The notes beneath the pieces are model-generated. The model saw nothing but the letters and a program-made list of their open reading frames with translations, did no database searches and was not told the origin of the DNA. Source: Flavobacterium swingsii (lineage in GTDB: Bacteria > Bacteroidota > Bacteroidia > Flavobacteriales > Flavobacteriaceae). From it: 64,000 bases of DNA. Made by a program: the position numbers and the translations under genes. The DNA is taken from contig NZ_FOJT01000004.1 in NCBI RefSeq assembly GCF_900111965.1, forward strand, positions 124,001-188,000. Reading direction: 5' to 3'. This document shows positions 1-8,944 of the stretch, in pieces (the first letter of the stretch is position 1; every line of letters begins with the position of its first letter).

Positions 1-1
1 T

Positions 2-355
2 ATTGCGCCAGCAACCTCACGTTTAATCTATGTTCATGATCATTTCACTGAATTTGGTTCTGCTTTTGGTGTAGAGCAAGGGAAATCTAGTCGATTTGAA
101 TTTGGAGCCGCAATAAATGGTTATTATAAATTAAACTTGATGGAAAACATTTCTATGGAAAATATTTTAAATTTATATTCTAATTATTTAGACAAACCAC
201 AAAATGTTGATATCGATTATCAAATGAATTTAGTGATGAAAATAAATAAATATATTTCTACAAACGTAGCTTTCCAAGCTCTGTACGATGATAATGCTAG
301 AGGCGCTTTTCAAATTAGAGAAGTGTTTGGTTTAGGAGTAAATTACGGTTTTTAG
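2..355 (+). CDS. C-terminal part of DUF3078-like outer-membrane protein (5' end outside window)
   Basis: The reading frame is open from the first bases of the window and ends with TAG at 353-355, giving about 117 visible residues. The visible part alternates polar and hydrophobic residues and ends in Gly-Tyr-Gly-Phe, the terminal aromatic residue typical of outer-membrane beta-strands. The segment resembles the end of DUF3078 proteins, which have no assigned function and are common in Flavobacteriia. The internal ATG at 137 is not a likely start because coding similarity continues upstream of it. The family name is from memory and the missing N-terminus prevents a firmer call. A strong terminator follows. 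Confidence 0.6.
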   Translation: MAPATSRLIYVHDHFTEFGSAFGVEQGKSSRFEFGAAINGYYKLNLMENISMENILNLYSNYLDKPQNVDIDYQMNLVMKINKYISTNVAFQALYDDNARGAFQIREVFGLGVNYGF

Positions 356-370
356 ATTAAAAATATTTTA

Positions 371-413
371 AAACAAGAAAATCCCAACTATTATAGTTGG
401 GATTTTCTTGTTT
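371..413. terminator. Bidirectional intrinsic terminator
   Basis: A 20-bp perfect stem (371-390 with 394-413) has a 3-base loop. The arms begin with A-rich and end with T-rich sequence, so it can end transcription on both strands. It lies between the convergent DUF3078-like gene and ribE. Confidence 0.85.
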
Positions 414-438
414 TAAATAGTTAACCCTGAATGAAATA

Positions 439-1035
439 TTATTTATCAAGATGCAAACCGTGTAATCGCGCTACATATTTTCCGATAACATCAAACTCTA
501 AGTTTATTTTTGTCCCAATTTTAAAATCGCGAAAATTGGTATGCTCATAAGTATAAGGAATAATCGCCACACTAAACTCATTTTCTTTAGAGTTTACAAC
601 CGTTAGGCTCACGCCATTTACAGTAATAGAGCCTTTTTCGATAGTAATATTATGTAAACTTTTGTCATATTCGAAAGTAAAATACCAGCTTCCGTTAGCT
701 TCTTCAATATTTGTACAAATCGCAGTTTGATCTACGTGACCTTGCACAATATGTCCGTCAAGTCTATCTCCAAGTTTCATGGCACGTTCCAAATTCACCA
801 CGTCATTTACATTCCAAGAAGACAAATTAGTTTTATCAATTGTTTCTTTGATGGCAGTTACAGTATAAACATCATTATCTATATTTACAACTGTTAAACA
901 GATGCCATTATGTGCTACACTTTGGTCTATTTTAAGTTCGTTTGTAATGTTAGACGCTACTTTAATATGAATATTTTCACCGTCTTTTTCTAAAGCTTTT
1001 ATCGTACCGAGAGTTTCTATGATTCCTGTGAACAT
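439..1035 (-). CDS. ribE: Riboflavin synthase, alpha subunit
   Basis: This enzyme dismutates two 6,7-dimethyl-8-ribityllumazine molecules into riboflavin and a pyrimidinedione in the cytosol. The 198-residue protein starts with the family's MFTGIIE signature. It shows two tandem lumazine-binding repeats, residues about 1-90 and 98-190, each with an NG(I/V)(C/S)LTV motif. The length is close to the usual 200-215 residues. The start at 1035 leaves a leader of about 20-25 bases behind a TAnnTTTG box at 1065-1072. It is divergent from pdxA, another cofactor-biosynthesis gene, and the two promoters overlap. The gene name ribE or ribC depends on the naming scheme; the function is secure. Confidence 0.95.
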   Translation of the reverse strand: MFTGIIETLGTIKALEKDGENIHIKVASNITNELKIDQSVAHNGICLTVVNIDNDVYTVTAIKETIDKTNLSSWNVNDVVNLERAMKLGDRLDGHIVQGHVDQTAICTNIEEANGSWYFTFEYDKSLHNITIEKGSITVNGVSLTVVNSKENEFSVAIIPYTYEHTNFRDFKIGTKINLEFDVIGKYVARLHGLHLDK

Positions 1036-1052
1036 TGCTGGTTTTATTTTAG

Positions 1053-1060
1053 TAAATTTG
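1053..1060 (+). promoter_or_regulatory. Promoter -7 box of pdxA
   Basis: TAAATTTG matches TAnnTTTG, 33 bases upstream of the pdxA ATG. A TTG at 1035-1037 could serve as a poor -33 element. The box is only 4 bases from the opposing ribE box. Confidence 0.6.
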
Positions 1061-1064
1061 CATT

Positions 1065-1072
1065 CAAAATTA
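1065..1072 (-). promoter_or_regulatory. Promoter -7 box of ribE
   Basis: On the minus strand it reads TAATTTTG, a full match to the Bacteroidota TAnnTTTG box, 30 bases upstream of the ribE ATG. Confidence 0.6.
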
Positions 1073-1092
1073 GCAATAAATACGTTGAACTG

Positions 1093-2142
1093 ATGACAAA
1101 AAGAGCAGAAAATATAATTGTAGGTATTTCTATAGGGGATTTAAACGGAATTGGAAGTGAAGTAATCCTAAAATCGTTCGAAGATTCGAGAATGTTAGAA
1201 TTATGTACGCCCATAATTTTTGCTAATGTAAAAATCCTTTCATTTCTAAAGAAAGAACTTCGATTAGAGGCGCCTTTGCACGGAATAGACAGATTAGACC
1301 AAATGGTTATTGGTAAAATAAATGTATTGAATGTTTGGAAAGAAGGCGTAAATATAAATTACGGTCAATTAGATAATGAAGTGGGAAAATATGCTATAAA
1401 ATCTTTTGTGGCAGCAACAAAAGCTTTAAAAGAAGGCGATATAGATGTTTTAGTTACCGCACCCATAAGCAAATCGAATATTCAAGCCGAAGATTTTAAA
1501 TTCCCAGGTCACACCGATTATTTAGATCAAGAATTAGAAGGCGATGCGCTAATGTTTATGATTCAAGATAATTTACGCGTAGGATTACTTACAGATCATG
1601 TTCCGTTAAGCGATGTGGCAAAACATTTGACTGAAGAATTAATTAGAAAAAAAATAAAAACAATAAATAAATCGTTAATTCAAGATTTTGGTATCAGAAA
1701 ACCAAAAATTGCAGTTTTAGGACTCAATCCACATTCTGGAGACAATGGAGTTATTGGTGACGAAGAAGATAAATTAATCAAACCAACATTAAAGAAAATT
1801 TTCGATGAAGGAACTTTGGTTTTTGGCCCATTTTCTGCCGATGGTTTCTTCGGAAGCAATCAATACGAAAATTATGATGCCATAATTGCGACTTATCATG
1901 ATCAAGGATTAATTCCTTTCAAAACTTTATCTTTTGGAAAAGGAGTCAATTATACAGCGGGTTTAAATAAAGTAAGAACATCACCAGACCACGGAACAGC
2001 GTTTGAAATTGCAGGAAAAGGAATGGCTAATAATAATTCGTTTTTAGAAGCAATATATGCAGCAATAGATATTTTTAAATCTAGAAATGAATACGCCGAA
2101 ATCACAATTAGACCGCTTAAAACAAAAGAAAAGCAGTTATAA
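1093..2142 (+). CDS. pdxA: 4-hydroxythreonine-4-phosphate dehydrogenase
   Basis: PdxA oxidises 4-phosphooxy-L-threonine with NAD, giving the 3-amino-1-hydroxyacetone phosphate used by PdxJ in pyridoxal phosphate synthesis. The 349-residue protein has the N-terminal GDLNGIGSE motif (residues 15-23), the APISKSN segment, the metal-binding PGHTDYL and the TYHDQGLIPFK region near residue 267. The C-terminal SPDHGTAFEIAGK block is also diagnostic. Length is normal for the family. It is the first gene of a rightward run leading into the DUF177-rpmF-fab genes, although a separate promoter follows it at 2186. Confidence 0.96.
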   Translation: MTKRAENIIVGISIGDLNGIGSEVILKSFEDSRMLELCTPIIFANVKILSFLKKELRLEAPLHGIDRLDQMVIGKINVLNVWKEGVNINYGQLDNEVGKYAIKSFVAATKALKEGDIDVLVTAPISKSNIQAEDFKFPGHTDYLDQELEGDALMFMIQDNLRVGLLTDHVPLSDVAKHLTEELIRKKIKTINKSLIQDFGIRKPKIAVLGLNPHSGDNGVIGDEEDKLIKPTLKKIFDEGTLVFGPFSADGFFGSNQYENYDAIIATYHDQGLIPFKTLSFGKGVNYTAGLNKVRTSPDHGTAFEIAGKGMANNNSFLEAIYAAIDIFKSRNEYAEITIRPLKTKEKQL

Positions 2143-2185
2143 ACAAAAAAATGTTGATAACGCTTTTAAGTTTATAAAAAATTTA

Positions 2186-2193
2186 TATCTTTG
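2186..2193 (+). promoter_or_regulatory. Promoter -7 box of DUF177-rpmF
   Basis: TATCTTTG matches TAnnTTTG. It decides the start of the next gene: an upstream in-frame TTG at 2191 lies inside this box, so the ATG at 2227 is preferred. Confidence 0.6.
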
Positions 2194-2226
2194 CACTCCC
2201 TAATAAAGGAACAAATTGTTGTTAAG

Positions 2227-2790
2227 ATGAAAGTTACAAATGAATTTTTAATCCCATTCATAGGATTGAAGCTAGGTAAACATCAGTTTGAATACCAAAT
2301 TAGTAAAGCGTTCTTTGAGCACTTTGAGTTTGACGAATTTGAAAGCGCCAACATCAAAGTAAACATAGTATTAGAGAAGAAAAACACAATGCTTGAGTTA
2401 AATTTCAAACATTCAGGAACCATAAACGTTCCGTGTGATTTAACTAGCGAAGATTTTGATTTACCAATAAAAGGAAGTCTAAAACTCATCGTTAGATTTG
2501 GTGAAACTTTCAATGACGAAAATGAGGATTTACTCATTTTACCCATAGGAGAGCACCAAATAGATGTCGCACAGTATATTTATGAAATGGTTGTCTTGTC
2601 TATACCGCTTAAAAAAACACATCCAGGTATAAAAGATGGTACTTTAGAAACTAAAGCACTATCCAAACTGAAAGAAATAAGTGTTACTGAACAAACACTG
2701 GAAGAAAAAGTTCAAGAAGAAACAGAAATAAAAGCAGAGAATACAGACCCGCGTTGGGACAAATTGAAAACACTATTAACGGATAAATAA
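2227..2790 (+). CDS. DUF177 (YceD-like) protein
   Basis: This 187-residue protein belongs to the YceD/DUF177 family, which in many bacteria sits directly before rpmF and has been linked to 23S rRNA metabolism. Here the stop is followed by rpmF after 9 bases, the same context. The start is taken at ATG 2227 (MKVTNEFLIPF) because an alternative TTG at 2191 would put the start inside the promoter box. The core carries the family-like run of acidic and hydrophobic residues with PCDLT near residue 68. The C-terminal 30 residues are acidic and end in a DPRWDKL motif typical of the family. Exact biochemical role is not known from sequence. Confidence 0.85.
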   Translation: MKVTNEFLIPFIGLKLGKHQFEYQISKAFFEHFEFDEFESANIKVNIVLEKKNTMLELNFKHSGTINVPCDLTSEDFDLPIKGSLKLIVRFGETFNDENEDLLILPIGEHQIDVAQYIYEMVVLSIPLKKTHPGIKDGTLETKALSKLKEISVTEQTLEEKVQEETEIKAENTDPRWDKLKTLLTDK

Positions 2791-2799
2791 TTTTGCAAA

Positions 2800-2994
2800 A
2801 TGGCACATCCTAAGAGAAAGATCTCCAAAACAAGAAGAGACAAAAGAAGAACTCACTATAAAGCAACTGTTGCTCAAATCGCAACTTGCCCTATAACTGG
2901 TGAAGCACATTTATACCACAGAGCTTACTGGCATGAAGGTAAAATGTACTACAGAGGTCAAGTAGTTATCGACAAACAAACAGCTGTTGCTTAA
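2800..2994 (+). CDS. rpmF: 50S ribosomal protein L32
   Basis: This is a 64-residue basic ribosomal protein. It begins [17 protein letters not shown], the standard L32 N-terminus with the HPKRK block. The zinc-type L32 proteins have two CxxC pairs; this one has only one cysteine, in ATCPITG, so it is of the zinc-independent form. It is co-transcribed with DUF177 and precedes the fatty-acid genes, the classical rpmF-fab layout. A strong terminator follows the stop codon. Confidence 0.97.
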   Translation: MAHPKRKISKTRRDKRRTHYKATVAQIATCPITGEAHLYHRAYWHEGKMYYRGQVVIDKQTAVA

Positions 2995-3017
2995 TACATT
3001 TTATGTATAAAACACCT

Positions 3018-3043
3018 AACTCTCACTAAGTGAGAGTTTTTTT
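3018..3043 (+). terminator. Intrinsic terminator after rpmF
   Basis: A 9-bp stem AACTCTCAC/GTGAGAGTT (3018-3026 with 3030-3038) with a TAA loop is followed by a T run. Confidence 0.85.
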
Positions 3044-3155
3044 GTTGACTATAACCGAAAATAAAAATTGAAATAAAAGAACTTTTGTTTTAAAGTTTTT
3101 TTGTAACTTCATCGTCTTTTAAAATCTAAGTTTTTAAAAGTATTATTTGAACTTT

Positions 3156-4157
3156 ATGAATACAATTACTGCCGCAATTACTGCCGTTGGCGCATATGTT
3201 CCCGAGTTTGTTCTTTCTAACCAAGTGTTAGAAACCATGATCGACACTAACGATGAGTGGATAACAACTCGTACAGGGATCAAAGAAAGAAGAATTCTTA
3301 AAGAAAAAGGAAAAGGAACTTCTTATCTTGCTATAAAAGCCGCACAAAACCTAATCGAAAAATCAGGAATAAACCCTGCAGAAATAGATATGGTAATTAT
3401 GGCAACCACAACACCAGATATGCCAGTGGCATCGACTGGAGTTTTTGTTGCTACCCAAATTGGTGCTGTAAATGCTTTTGCTTATGATTTGCAAGCAGCT
3501 TGTTCTAGCTTTCTATATGGAATGTCAACCGCCGCCGCTTACATACAATCAGGACGTTACAAAAAAGTATTGTTAATTGGTGCCGATAAAATGTCATCAA
3601 TTATTGATTATACAGACAGAGCTACTTGCATCATCTTCGGAGATGGAGCAGGAGCCGTTTTATTTGAACCAAATACAGAAGGTCTTGGTTTGCAAGATGA
3701 GTATTTACGTTCGGACGGAATAGGAAGAGATTATTTAAAAATTGATGCTGGAGGTTCTATTTTGCCATCATCAAAAGAAACAGTTGAAAATGGGTTGCAT
3801 ACCGTTTTTCAAGACGGAAAAACAGTTTTCAAATATGCCGTTTCTGGAATGGCTGATGTAAGTGAAAAAATTATGCAACGCAATAATTTATCGAATGATG
3901 ATGTAAACTGGTTGGTAGCACACCAAGCAAATAAACGTATTATCGACGCCACTGCGCAACGTATGAATCTTGACGAATCTAAAGTTTTGTTAAACATTCA
4001 CCGTTACGGAAACACCACTTCGGCAACTTTACCATTATTATTAAGTGATTTCGAAAATCAATTAAAAAAAGGAGATAACCTTATATTTGCTGCCTTTGGT
4101 GGCGGATTCACTTGGGGATCTATCTATTTAAAATGGGCATATAATAAAAAGGATTAA
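3156..4157 (+). CDS. fabH: Beta-ketoacyl-ACP synthase III
   Basis: FabH condenses acetyl-CoA or branched acyl-CoA primers with malonyl-ACP to start fatty-acid elongation. With the ATG at 3156 the protein has 333 residues, standard for FabH. The catalytic triad is visible: Cys116 in AACSSF, His256 in AHQANKR and Asn286 in RYGNTTSA. The glycine-rich FAAFGGGFTWGS C-terminus is also present. A TTG three codons upstream (3147) was not chosen. It lies between rpmF and accBC, and in this group FabH usually supplies branched-chain primers, which is family knowledge and not seen here. Confidence 0.96.
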   Translation: MNTITAAITAVGAYVPEFVLSNQVLETMIDTNDEWITTRTGIKERRILKEKGKGTSYLAIKAAQNLIEKSGINPAEIDMVIMATTTPDMPVASTGVFVATQIGAVNAFAYDLQAACSSFLYGMSTAAAYIQSGRYKKVLLIGADKMSSIIDYTDRATCIIFGDGAGAVLFEPNTEGLGLQDEYLRSDGIGRDYLKIDAGGSILPSSKETVENGLHTVFQDGKTVFKYAVSGMADVSEKIMQRNNLSNDDVNWLVAHQANKRIIDATAQRMNLDESKVLLNIHRYGNTTSATLPLLLSDFENQLKKGDNLIFAAFGGGFTWGSIYLKWAYNKKD

Positions 4158-4160
4158 ATG

Positions 4161-4202
4161 ATTCAAGAATTGAAATATTAATATTTTGATTCTTGAATTT
4201 TT
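4161..4202 (+). terminator. Terminator-like hairpin after fabH
   Basis: ATTCAAGAAT (4161-4170) pairs with ATTCTTGAAT (4189-4198), with a second palindromic AATATTAATATT between them, followed by T-rich sequence. Confidence 0.65.
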
Positions 4203-4236
4203 AAAATAATAAAAACTATAACTAAAACGAATAACC

Positions 4237-4716
4237 ATGGATTTAAAAGAAATTCAAAATCTAATCAAATTTGTAGCAAATTCAGGTGTTGCAGAAGTAA
4301 AGTTGGAAACAGGCGATGTAAAAATCACAATTAGAACAACTTTAGAAGGTAGTACAGAAACAACTTATGTACAACAAATACCTGCTCAAAACATGTTACA
4401 ACAAGCAGTAGCTCCACAGCAAATTGCACCAGTTGCTCAAACTCCAGTTGCGCCAGCAGCAGATGAAAATGCTAAATACATTACTGTAAAATCGCCAATT
4501 ATTGGAACTTTTTACAGAAAACCATCACCAGACAAACCAATGTTTGTTGAGGTTGGAAGCACAATCGGAAAAGGAGATGTTCTTTGTGTAATTGAAGCTA
4601 TGAAATTATTTAACGAAATCGAATCTGAAGTTTCAGGTAAAATCGTTAAAATTTTAGTAGACGATTCTTCACCAGTAGAATTCGACCAACCATTATTCTT
4701 AGTAGATCCATCATAA
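4237..4716 (+). CDS. accB: Biotin carboxyl carrier protein of acetyl-CoA carboxylase
   Basis: BCCP carries the biotin that shuttles CO2 between biotin carboxylase and the carboxyltransferase. The 159-residue protein has an N-terminal helical region (residues 1-35), a Pro/Ala/Gln-rich linker (about 50-80) and a C-terminal biotinyl domain. The biotinylation site is EAMK with Lys123. Size and order match AccB. It is followed by accC on the same strand after an 88-base spacer that contains a palindrome, so the pair is probably one transcription unit. Confidence 0.97.
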   Translation: MDLKEIQNLIKFVANSGVAEVKLETGDVKITIRTTLEGSTETTYVQQIPAQNMLQQAVAPQQIAPVAQTPVAPAADENAKYITVKSPIIGTFYRKPSPDKPMFVEVGSTIGKGDVLCVIEAMKLFNEIESEVSGKIVKILVDDSSPVEFDQPLFLVDPS

Positions 4717-4733
4717 AGAAATTATAAATGCTA

Positions 4734-4763
4734 AATTTTGAATGATGAATTTCATCGTTCAAA
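4734..4763. repeat. Palindrome in the accB-accC spacer
   Basis: TTTTGAATGATGAA is followed at once by TTTCATCGTTCAAAA, a stem with one mismatch, and then by repeated AAATTTAAAAT-like runs. The latter resemble low-complexity spacers common in Flavobacterium. It could be an RNA processing or attenuating stem. Confidence 0.5.
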
Positions 4764-4804
4764 AAAATTTAAAATTTAAAATTCAACATTTAAAATTTCA
4801 AACG

Positions 4805-6151
4805 ATGTTTAAAAAAATATTAATTGCAAACAGGGGCGAAATAGCACTTCGTATTATTAGAACCTGTAAAGAAATGGGTATTAAGACCGTTGCGGTTTAC
4901 TCTACAGCCGACGCTGAAAGTTTACACGTAAAATTTGCTGACGAAGCAGTTTGTATTGGGCCGCCACCAAGTAATTTGTCTTACTTAAAGATGTCAAATA
5001 TTATTGCTGCTGCCGAAATTACAAATGCAGATGCAATACACCCAGGTTACGGATTCTTGTCTGAAAATGCTAAGTTTTCTAAAATATGTCACGAACATAA
5101 TATCAAATTTATTGGTGCTTCACCAGAAATGATTGATAGGATGGGAGATAAGGCTTCGGCAAAATCTACCATGATTGAAGCAGGAGTTCCTTGTGTTCCA
5201 GGTTCAGTAGGAATTTTAGAATCTTACGAACAAGCAGAATCATTAGCTGCCGAATTTGGCTACCCAGTAATGCTTAAAGCAACTGCTGGTGGTGGTGGAA
5301 AAGGAATGCGTGCGGTTTGGAAACAAGAAGATTTACTAAAAGCTTGGGAAGGTGCTCGTCAAGAGTCAGCTGCAGCTTTTGGAAATGACGGAATGTATCT
5401 TGAAAAACTAATCGAAGAACCTCGTCATATTGAAATACAAATTGTAGGAGATTCTTTCGGGAAAGCTTGCCATTTGTCAGAAAGAGATTGTTCGGTACAA
5501 CGTCGTCACCAAAAATTAACTGAAGAAACTCCATCTCCATTTATGACCGATGAACTTCGTGAAAAAATGGGATTAGCAGCAGTAAAAGCTGCCGAATATA
5601 TTAAGTATGAAGGCGCAGGAACGGTTGAGTTTTTAGTAGACAAACACCGTAATTTCTACTTTATGGAAATGAATACTCGTATCCAAGTAGAGCACCCAAT
5701 TACAGAACAAGTTATCGATTACGATTTAATTCGTGAGCAAATTATGGTAGCTGCTGGAATTCCTATTTCAGGAAAAAATTATTTACCACAATTACATGCG
5801 ATTGAATGTCGTATTAATGCGGAAGATCCTTATAATGATTTCCGTCCTTCACCAGGAAAAATTACGGTTTTACATTCACCAGGCGGGCATGGAGTTCGTT
5901 TAGATACGCATGTTTACGCGGGTTATACAATTCCACCAAATTATGATTCGATGATTGCTAAGTTGATTACAACAGCGCAAACACGTCAAGAAGCTATCAA
6001 TAAAATGAAACGTGCTTTAGACGAATTCGTAATTGAAGGAATTAAAACTACCATTCCTTTCCACAGACAATTAATGGATGATGAAAGATATGTTGCCGGT
6101 GATTATACCACAGCATTTATGGATACTTTTGTAATGAAAGAGCCAAGATAA
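4805..6151 (+). CDS. accC: Biotin carboxylase subunit of acetyl-CoA carboxylase
   Basis: AccC carboxylates biotin on BCCP using ATP and bicarbonate, the first half-reaction of malonyl-CoA formation. The true start is the ATG at 4805, giving [17 protein letters not shown], the family's invariant N-terminus; an open frame back to 4742 only reads through AT-rich spacer. The 448-residue protein has the glycine-rich ATP-grasp loop ([12 protein letters not shown]) and the [11 protein letters not shown] block with the catalytic Glu and Arg. Length is standard for a stand-alone AccC. A terminator follows the stop. Confidence 0.97.
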   Translation: MFKKILIANRGEIALRIIRTCKEMGIKTVAVYSTADAESLHVKFADEAVCIGPPPSNLSYLKMSNIIAAAEITNADAIHPGYGFLSENAKFSKICHEHNIKFIGASPEMIDRMGDKASAKSTMIEAGVPCVPGSVGILESYEQAESLAAEFGYPVMLKATAGGGGKGMRAVWKQEDLLKAWEGARQESAAAFGNDGMYLEKLIEEPRHIEIQIVGDSFGKACHLSERDCSVQRRHQKLTEETPSPFMTDELREKMGLAAVKAAEYIKYEGAGTVEFLVDKHRNFYFMEMNTRIQVEHPITEQVIDYDLIREQIMVAAGIPISGKNYLPQLHAIECRINAEDPYNDFRPSPGKITVLHSPGGHGVRLDTHVYAGYTIPPNYDSMIAKLITTAQTRQEAINKMKRALDEFVIEGIKTTIPFHRQLMDDERYVAGDYTTAFMDTFVMKEPR

Positions 6152-6157
6152 ATTGAC

Positions 6158-6187
6158 AATCCCACTCGAAAGAGTGGGATTTTTTTG
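6158..6187 (+). terminator. Intrinsic terminator after accC
   Basis: AATCCCACTC (6158-6167), loop GAAA, GAGTGGGATT (6172-6181), then a T run. Confidence 0.9.
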
Positions 6188-6205
6188 TTAGAAATTAAAG
6201 TGGAA

Positions 6206-6241
6206 TTTGAAAAAATCATACATTTTAACTTCGTATTTTTG
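6206..6241 (+). promoter_or_regulatory. Promoter of rnpA
   Basis: TTTG at 6206-6209 and TATTTTTG at 6234-6241 fit the -33/-7 pair with a slightly long 24-base spacer, 17 bases before the start codon. Confidence 0.55.
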
Positions 6242-6257
6242 CCTTTTATAATTATTA

Positions 6258-6632
6258 ATGAACAACACGTATCCAAAGACCGAAAAGCTAAAAAGCAAGA
6301 CAACCATCGATTTACTATTTTCGGAAGGGAAATCGGTGTCTAAATACCCTTTACGATTGGTTTATGTTCCTATCGATTTAGAAAAAGAGGAACAAATAAA
6401 AATGGGTGTTTCGGTTTCTAAAAAATATTTCAAAAAAGCAGTAGATAGAAATTATTTCAAACGTGTTTTGCGAGAAACGTACCGTTTAAACAAACATTTG
6501 TTGTTAGAAAATTCAGAAAAAAAGTACGGTTTTATGTTTTTTTATCAAACCAAAGATCGTTTGACATATCAAGAGATTAATGAAAAAACGATTCAACTGT
6601 TTGAGAAATTCGTGGCTTCGATAAAAGAGTAA
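6258..6632 (+). CDS. rnpA: Ribonuclease P protein component
   Basis: RnpA binds the RNase P RNA and helps it remove 5' leaders from tRNA precursors. The 124-residue basic protein has the family features: an N-terminal PKTEKLKSK segment, the LVYVP strand, and the RNR-type signature in KKAVDRNYFKRVLRE around residues 62-76. It is not next to rpmH, unlike in many bacteria. A TAnnTTTG promoter lies just upstream. Downstream lies a repeat and a bidirectional terminator shared with pckA. Confidence 0.94.
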   Translation: MNNTYPKTEKLKSKTTIDLLFSEGKSVSKYPLRLVYVPIDLEKEEQIKMGVSVSKKYFKKAVDRNYFKRVLRETYRLNKHLLLENSEKKYGFMFFYQTKDRLTYQEINEKTIQLFEKFVASIKE

Positions 6633-6655
6633 CGGTTTATTTTCAAGATCTGTCT

Positions 6656-6703
6656 TTCCCACGAAGGTGGGAAGCCAAAATAGATTCCCGCCTGCGCGGG
6701 AAT
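6656..6703. repeat. REP-like pair of GC-rich hairpins
   Basis: Two short stems lie side by side: TTCCCAC/GTGGGAA (6656-6673) and ATTCCCGC/GCGGGAAT (6684-6703). Their GC content stands out in this AT-rich genome and there is no T run after them. They resemble dispersed palindromic units and not a terminator. Confidence 0.7.
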
Positions 6704-6721
6704 GACAAAAAAACGAAAAAC

Positions 6722-6756
6722 AAAAAAGAGTTACTCTAGTGAGTAACTCTTTTTTT
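6722..6756. terminator. Bidirectional terminator between rnpA and pckA
   Basis: A 10-bp stem AGAGTTACTC/GAGTAACTCT with loop TAGT is flanked by A6 on the left and T7 on the right, so it serves both convergent genes. Confidence 0.9.
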
Positions 6757-6777
6757 ATAAACCGAATTAATAACGTA

Positions 6778-8403
6778 TTATAATTGTGGTCCTGCTTTTA
6801 TTAGATTTTTTCCTTCTTCGTTATCTGTATATTGAACAAAGTTTTTAATAAATCTTCCTGCTAAATCTTCTGCTTTTGTAGTCCATTCTGAAGCATCTGC
6901 ATACGTATTTCTTGGGTCAAGAATATCTGTGTTCACATCAGGCAAAGTTGTTGGAACTGCAAAATTGAAAATTGGCACTATTTTAGTTTCTGCTTTTTCG
7001 ATAGAACCATCTAAAATAGCATCAATAATGGCACGAGTATCTTTTATAGAAATACGTTTTCCTGTTCCGTTCCAACCGGTGTTTACCATATAAGCCGTAG
7101 CTTTATGTTCTTCCATTTTCTTTACCAATTCCTGTCCGTATTGTGTTGGATGAAGAGATAAAAACGCTTTTCCGAAACAAGCCGAAAAAGTAGGCTCTGG
7201 TTGTGTTACACCTCTTTCTGTTCCTGCTAATTTTGCAGTAAATCCAGATAAGAAATAGTATTTAGTTTGTTCTGGTGTTAACTTAGATACTGGAGGCATA
7301 ACTCCAAAAGCATCAGCAGTTAAGAATATTACTTTTGTTGCGTGACCTGCTTTAGATACCGGTCTTACAATATTATCAATATGATCAATAGGATAAGAAA
7401 CTCTTGTGTTTTGAGTAACCGATCCGTCTTTGAAATCTATTTTTCCGTTAGCATCAACTGTTACGTTTTCAAGCAAAGCATTTTTACGAATGGCTTTGTA
7501 GATATCTGGTTCGTTTGCTTCACTTAAATCGATTGTTTTTGCGTAACAACCACCTTCAAAATTGAAAACCCCGTCGTTATCCCAGCCGTGTTCGTCATCA
7601 CCAATTAATTCACGTTTTGGATCTGTAGATAAAGTTGTTTTTCCTGTTCCTGACAATCCGAAGAAAACCGCTACATCACCGTCTTTTCCTTTATTTGCAG
7701 AACAGTGCATTGAAGCCATTCCTTGAAGTGGTAAGTAATAGTTCATCATCGAGAACAATCCTTTTTTCATTTCTCCACCGTACCAAGTTCCTCCAATTAA
7801 TTGGATTTTTTCAGTCAAGTTAAATGCTACATATACTTCAGAATTTAATCCGTGTGCTGCAAAATCTTTAAATTCAGTTTTAGAACCATTCATTACTACG
7901 AAATCTGGTTCTCCGTAAGTTTCCATTTCAGCATCGGTTGGACGGATAAACATATTTTTTACAAAATGTGCTTGCCAAGCTACCTCAACAATAAAACGAA
8001 CTTTTAGACGAGAATTCTCATTAGCACCACAAAAAGTATCTACTACAAAAAGTCTTTTTCCAGATAATTGCTTAACTGTGGTTTCTTTTAGCGCATTCCA
8101 AGTATCTTGAGAAATTGCTTTGTTATCATTTACTGCTTTGTCTGAAGTCCACCAGATTGTGTTTTCAGTTACCGCATCTTTTACAATATATTTGTCTTTT
8201 GGGGAGCGACCTGTAAATTCGCCTGTCATTACATTTACAGCGCCAAGCTCTGTAAGTTGTCCTCTTTCGTAGCCTTCAAGAGCAGGATTTAACTCTTCTT
8301 GGTATAAAAATTCAAACGAAGGATTATGAATTATTTCTGAAGCGTTTGTTATTCCGTACTTTTCTAACGAAATCGATTTCGTAGATTGTTTATATGTTTC
8401 CAT
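6778..8403 (-). CDS. pckA: Phosphoenolpyruvate carboxykinase (ATP)
   Basis: This enzyme converts oxaloacetate and ATP to phosphoenolpyruvate, CO2 and ADP, the entry step of gluconeogenesis. The 541-residue protein has the ATP-type P-loop GLSGTGKTT (residues 249-257), the metal-binding DDEHGW (269-274), the substrate-binding FTGRSPKDK and the [11 protein letters not shown] kinase segment. Length is typical of the ATP-dependent class and unlike the longer GTP class. It is a single-gene unit with its own promoter and a terminator shared with rnpA. Confidence 0.97.
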   Translation of the reverse strand: METYKQSTKSISLEKYGITNASEIIHNPSFEFLYQEELNPALEGYERGQLTELGAVNVMTGEFTGRSPKDKYIVKDAVTENTIWWTSDKAVNDNKAISQDTWNALKETTVKQLSGKRLFVVDTFCGANENSRLKVRFIVEVAWQAHFVKNMFIRPTDAEMETYGEPDFVVMNGSKTEFKDFAAHGLNSEVYVAFNLTEKIQLIGGTWYGGEMKKGLFSMMNYYLPLQGMASMHCSANKGKDGDVAVFFGLSGTGKTTLSTDPKRELIGDDEHGWDNDGVFNFEGGCYAKTIDLSEANEPDIYKAIRKNALLENVTVDANGKIDFKDGSVTQNTRVSYPIDHIDNIVRPVSKAGHATKVIFLTADAFGVMPPVSKLTPEQTKYYFLSGFTAKLAGTERGVTQPEPTFSACFGKAFLSLHPTQYGQELVKKMEEHKATAYMVNTGWNGTGKRISIKDTRAIIDAILDGSIEKAETKIVPIFNFAVPTTLPDVNTDILDPRNTYADASEWTTKAEDLAGRFIKNFVQYTDNEEGKNLIKAGPQL

Positions 8404-8438
8404 AAATAGTTGTATGTGTTGAATACTTTAACAAAACG

Positions 8439-8446
8439 CAAAAGTA
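8439..8446 (-). promoter_or_regulatory. Promoter -7 box of pckA
   Basis: On the minus strand it reads TACTTTTG, a TAnnTTTG match 36 bases upstream of the start codon. Confidence 0.55.
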
Positions 8447-8473
8447 TAAATATTATTTCAAACAGCTTAAGTA

Positions 8474-8860
8474 TTATCCTTTTTTTATACCTATATAATA
8501 AAAAGAAAATGCCCAAGAAGTAATAAGAAGTAAACCACCAATTGGTGTTATTGGTCCTAAAAATTTAAAATTTAAACCCATTACTCCGCTTAACGACAAT
8601 AAAAATATAGATCCTGAAAATAAAATGGTTCCAAACAAGGTCAGGTAAAAAACAATCTTTTTTTGTTTCATTTCCATGAATGTTGTCATGCTTACAAAAA
8701 TTAGAAATAAAGCGTGGTACATCATATATTTTACACCAACTTCAAATGAAGAAAGTAGTTCCGGTGTTAAAACTTTTTTTAGTGCATGCGCTCCAAAAGC
8801 ACCTAACACAATCGAAACAAATCCAAAAACTAATGCTGTAAGAATGATTTTCTTGCCCAT
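8474..8860 (-). CDS. DUF423 integral membrane protein
   Basis: A 128-residue protein with four hydrophobic segments (about 5-27, 43-61, 70-92 and 98-122). The N-terminal FGFVSIVLGAFGAHALK motif is the signature of the DUF423/YgdD family of small inner-membrane proteins, whose function is not settled. The first segment is followed by a helix and a YMMYHALFLI segment also typical of the family. It is divergent from the saccharopine dehydrogenase-like gene, with one promoter box for each gene in the 84-base gap. Confidence 0.88.
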   Translation of the reverse strand: MGKKIILTALVFGFVSIVLGAFGAHALKKVLTPELLSSFEVGVKYMMYHALFLIFVSMTTFMEMKQKKIVFYLTLFGTILFSGSIFLLSLSGVMGLNFKFLGPITPIGGLLLITSWAFSFYYIGIKKG

Positions 8861-8894
8861 AATCTTTTTAATTAAAACTTCTGTTTTCTTTCGT

Positions 8895-8902
8895 CAAAAA
8901 TA
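8895..8902 (-). promoter_or_regulatory. Promoter -7 box of the DUF423 gene
   Basis: On the minus strand it reads TATTTTTG, 35 bases upstream of the start codon. Confidence 0.5.
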
Positions 8903-8913
8903 TAACATTTCAT

Positions 8914-8921
8914 TACATTTG
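8914..8921 (+). promoter_or_regulatory. Promoter -7 box of the saccharopine dehydrogenase-like gene
   Basis: TACATTTG matches TAnnTTTG, 24 bases upstream of the start codon at 8945. Confidence 0.5.
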
Positions 8922-8944
8922 CGTCACTTTTTTACAATCAAAAA

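Noticed and set aside
4742-4804. N-terminal extension of biotin carboxylase
   Set aside because: The extension reads through an AT-rich palindromic spacer, while the ATG at 4805 gives the standard start.
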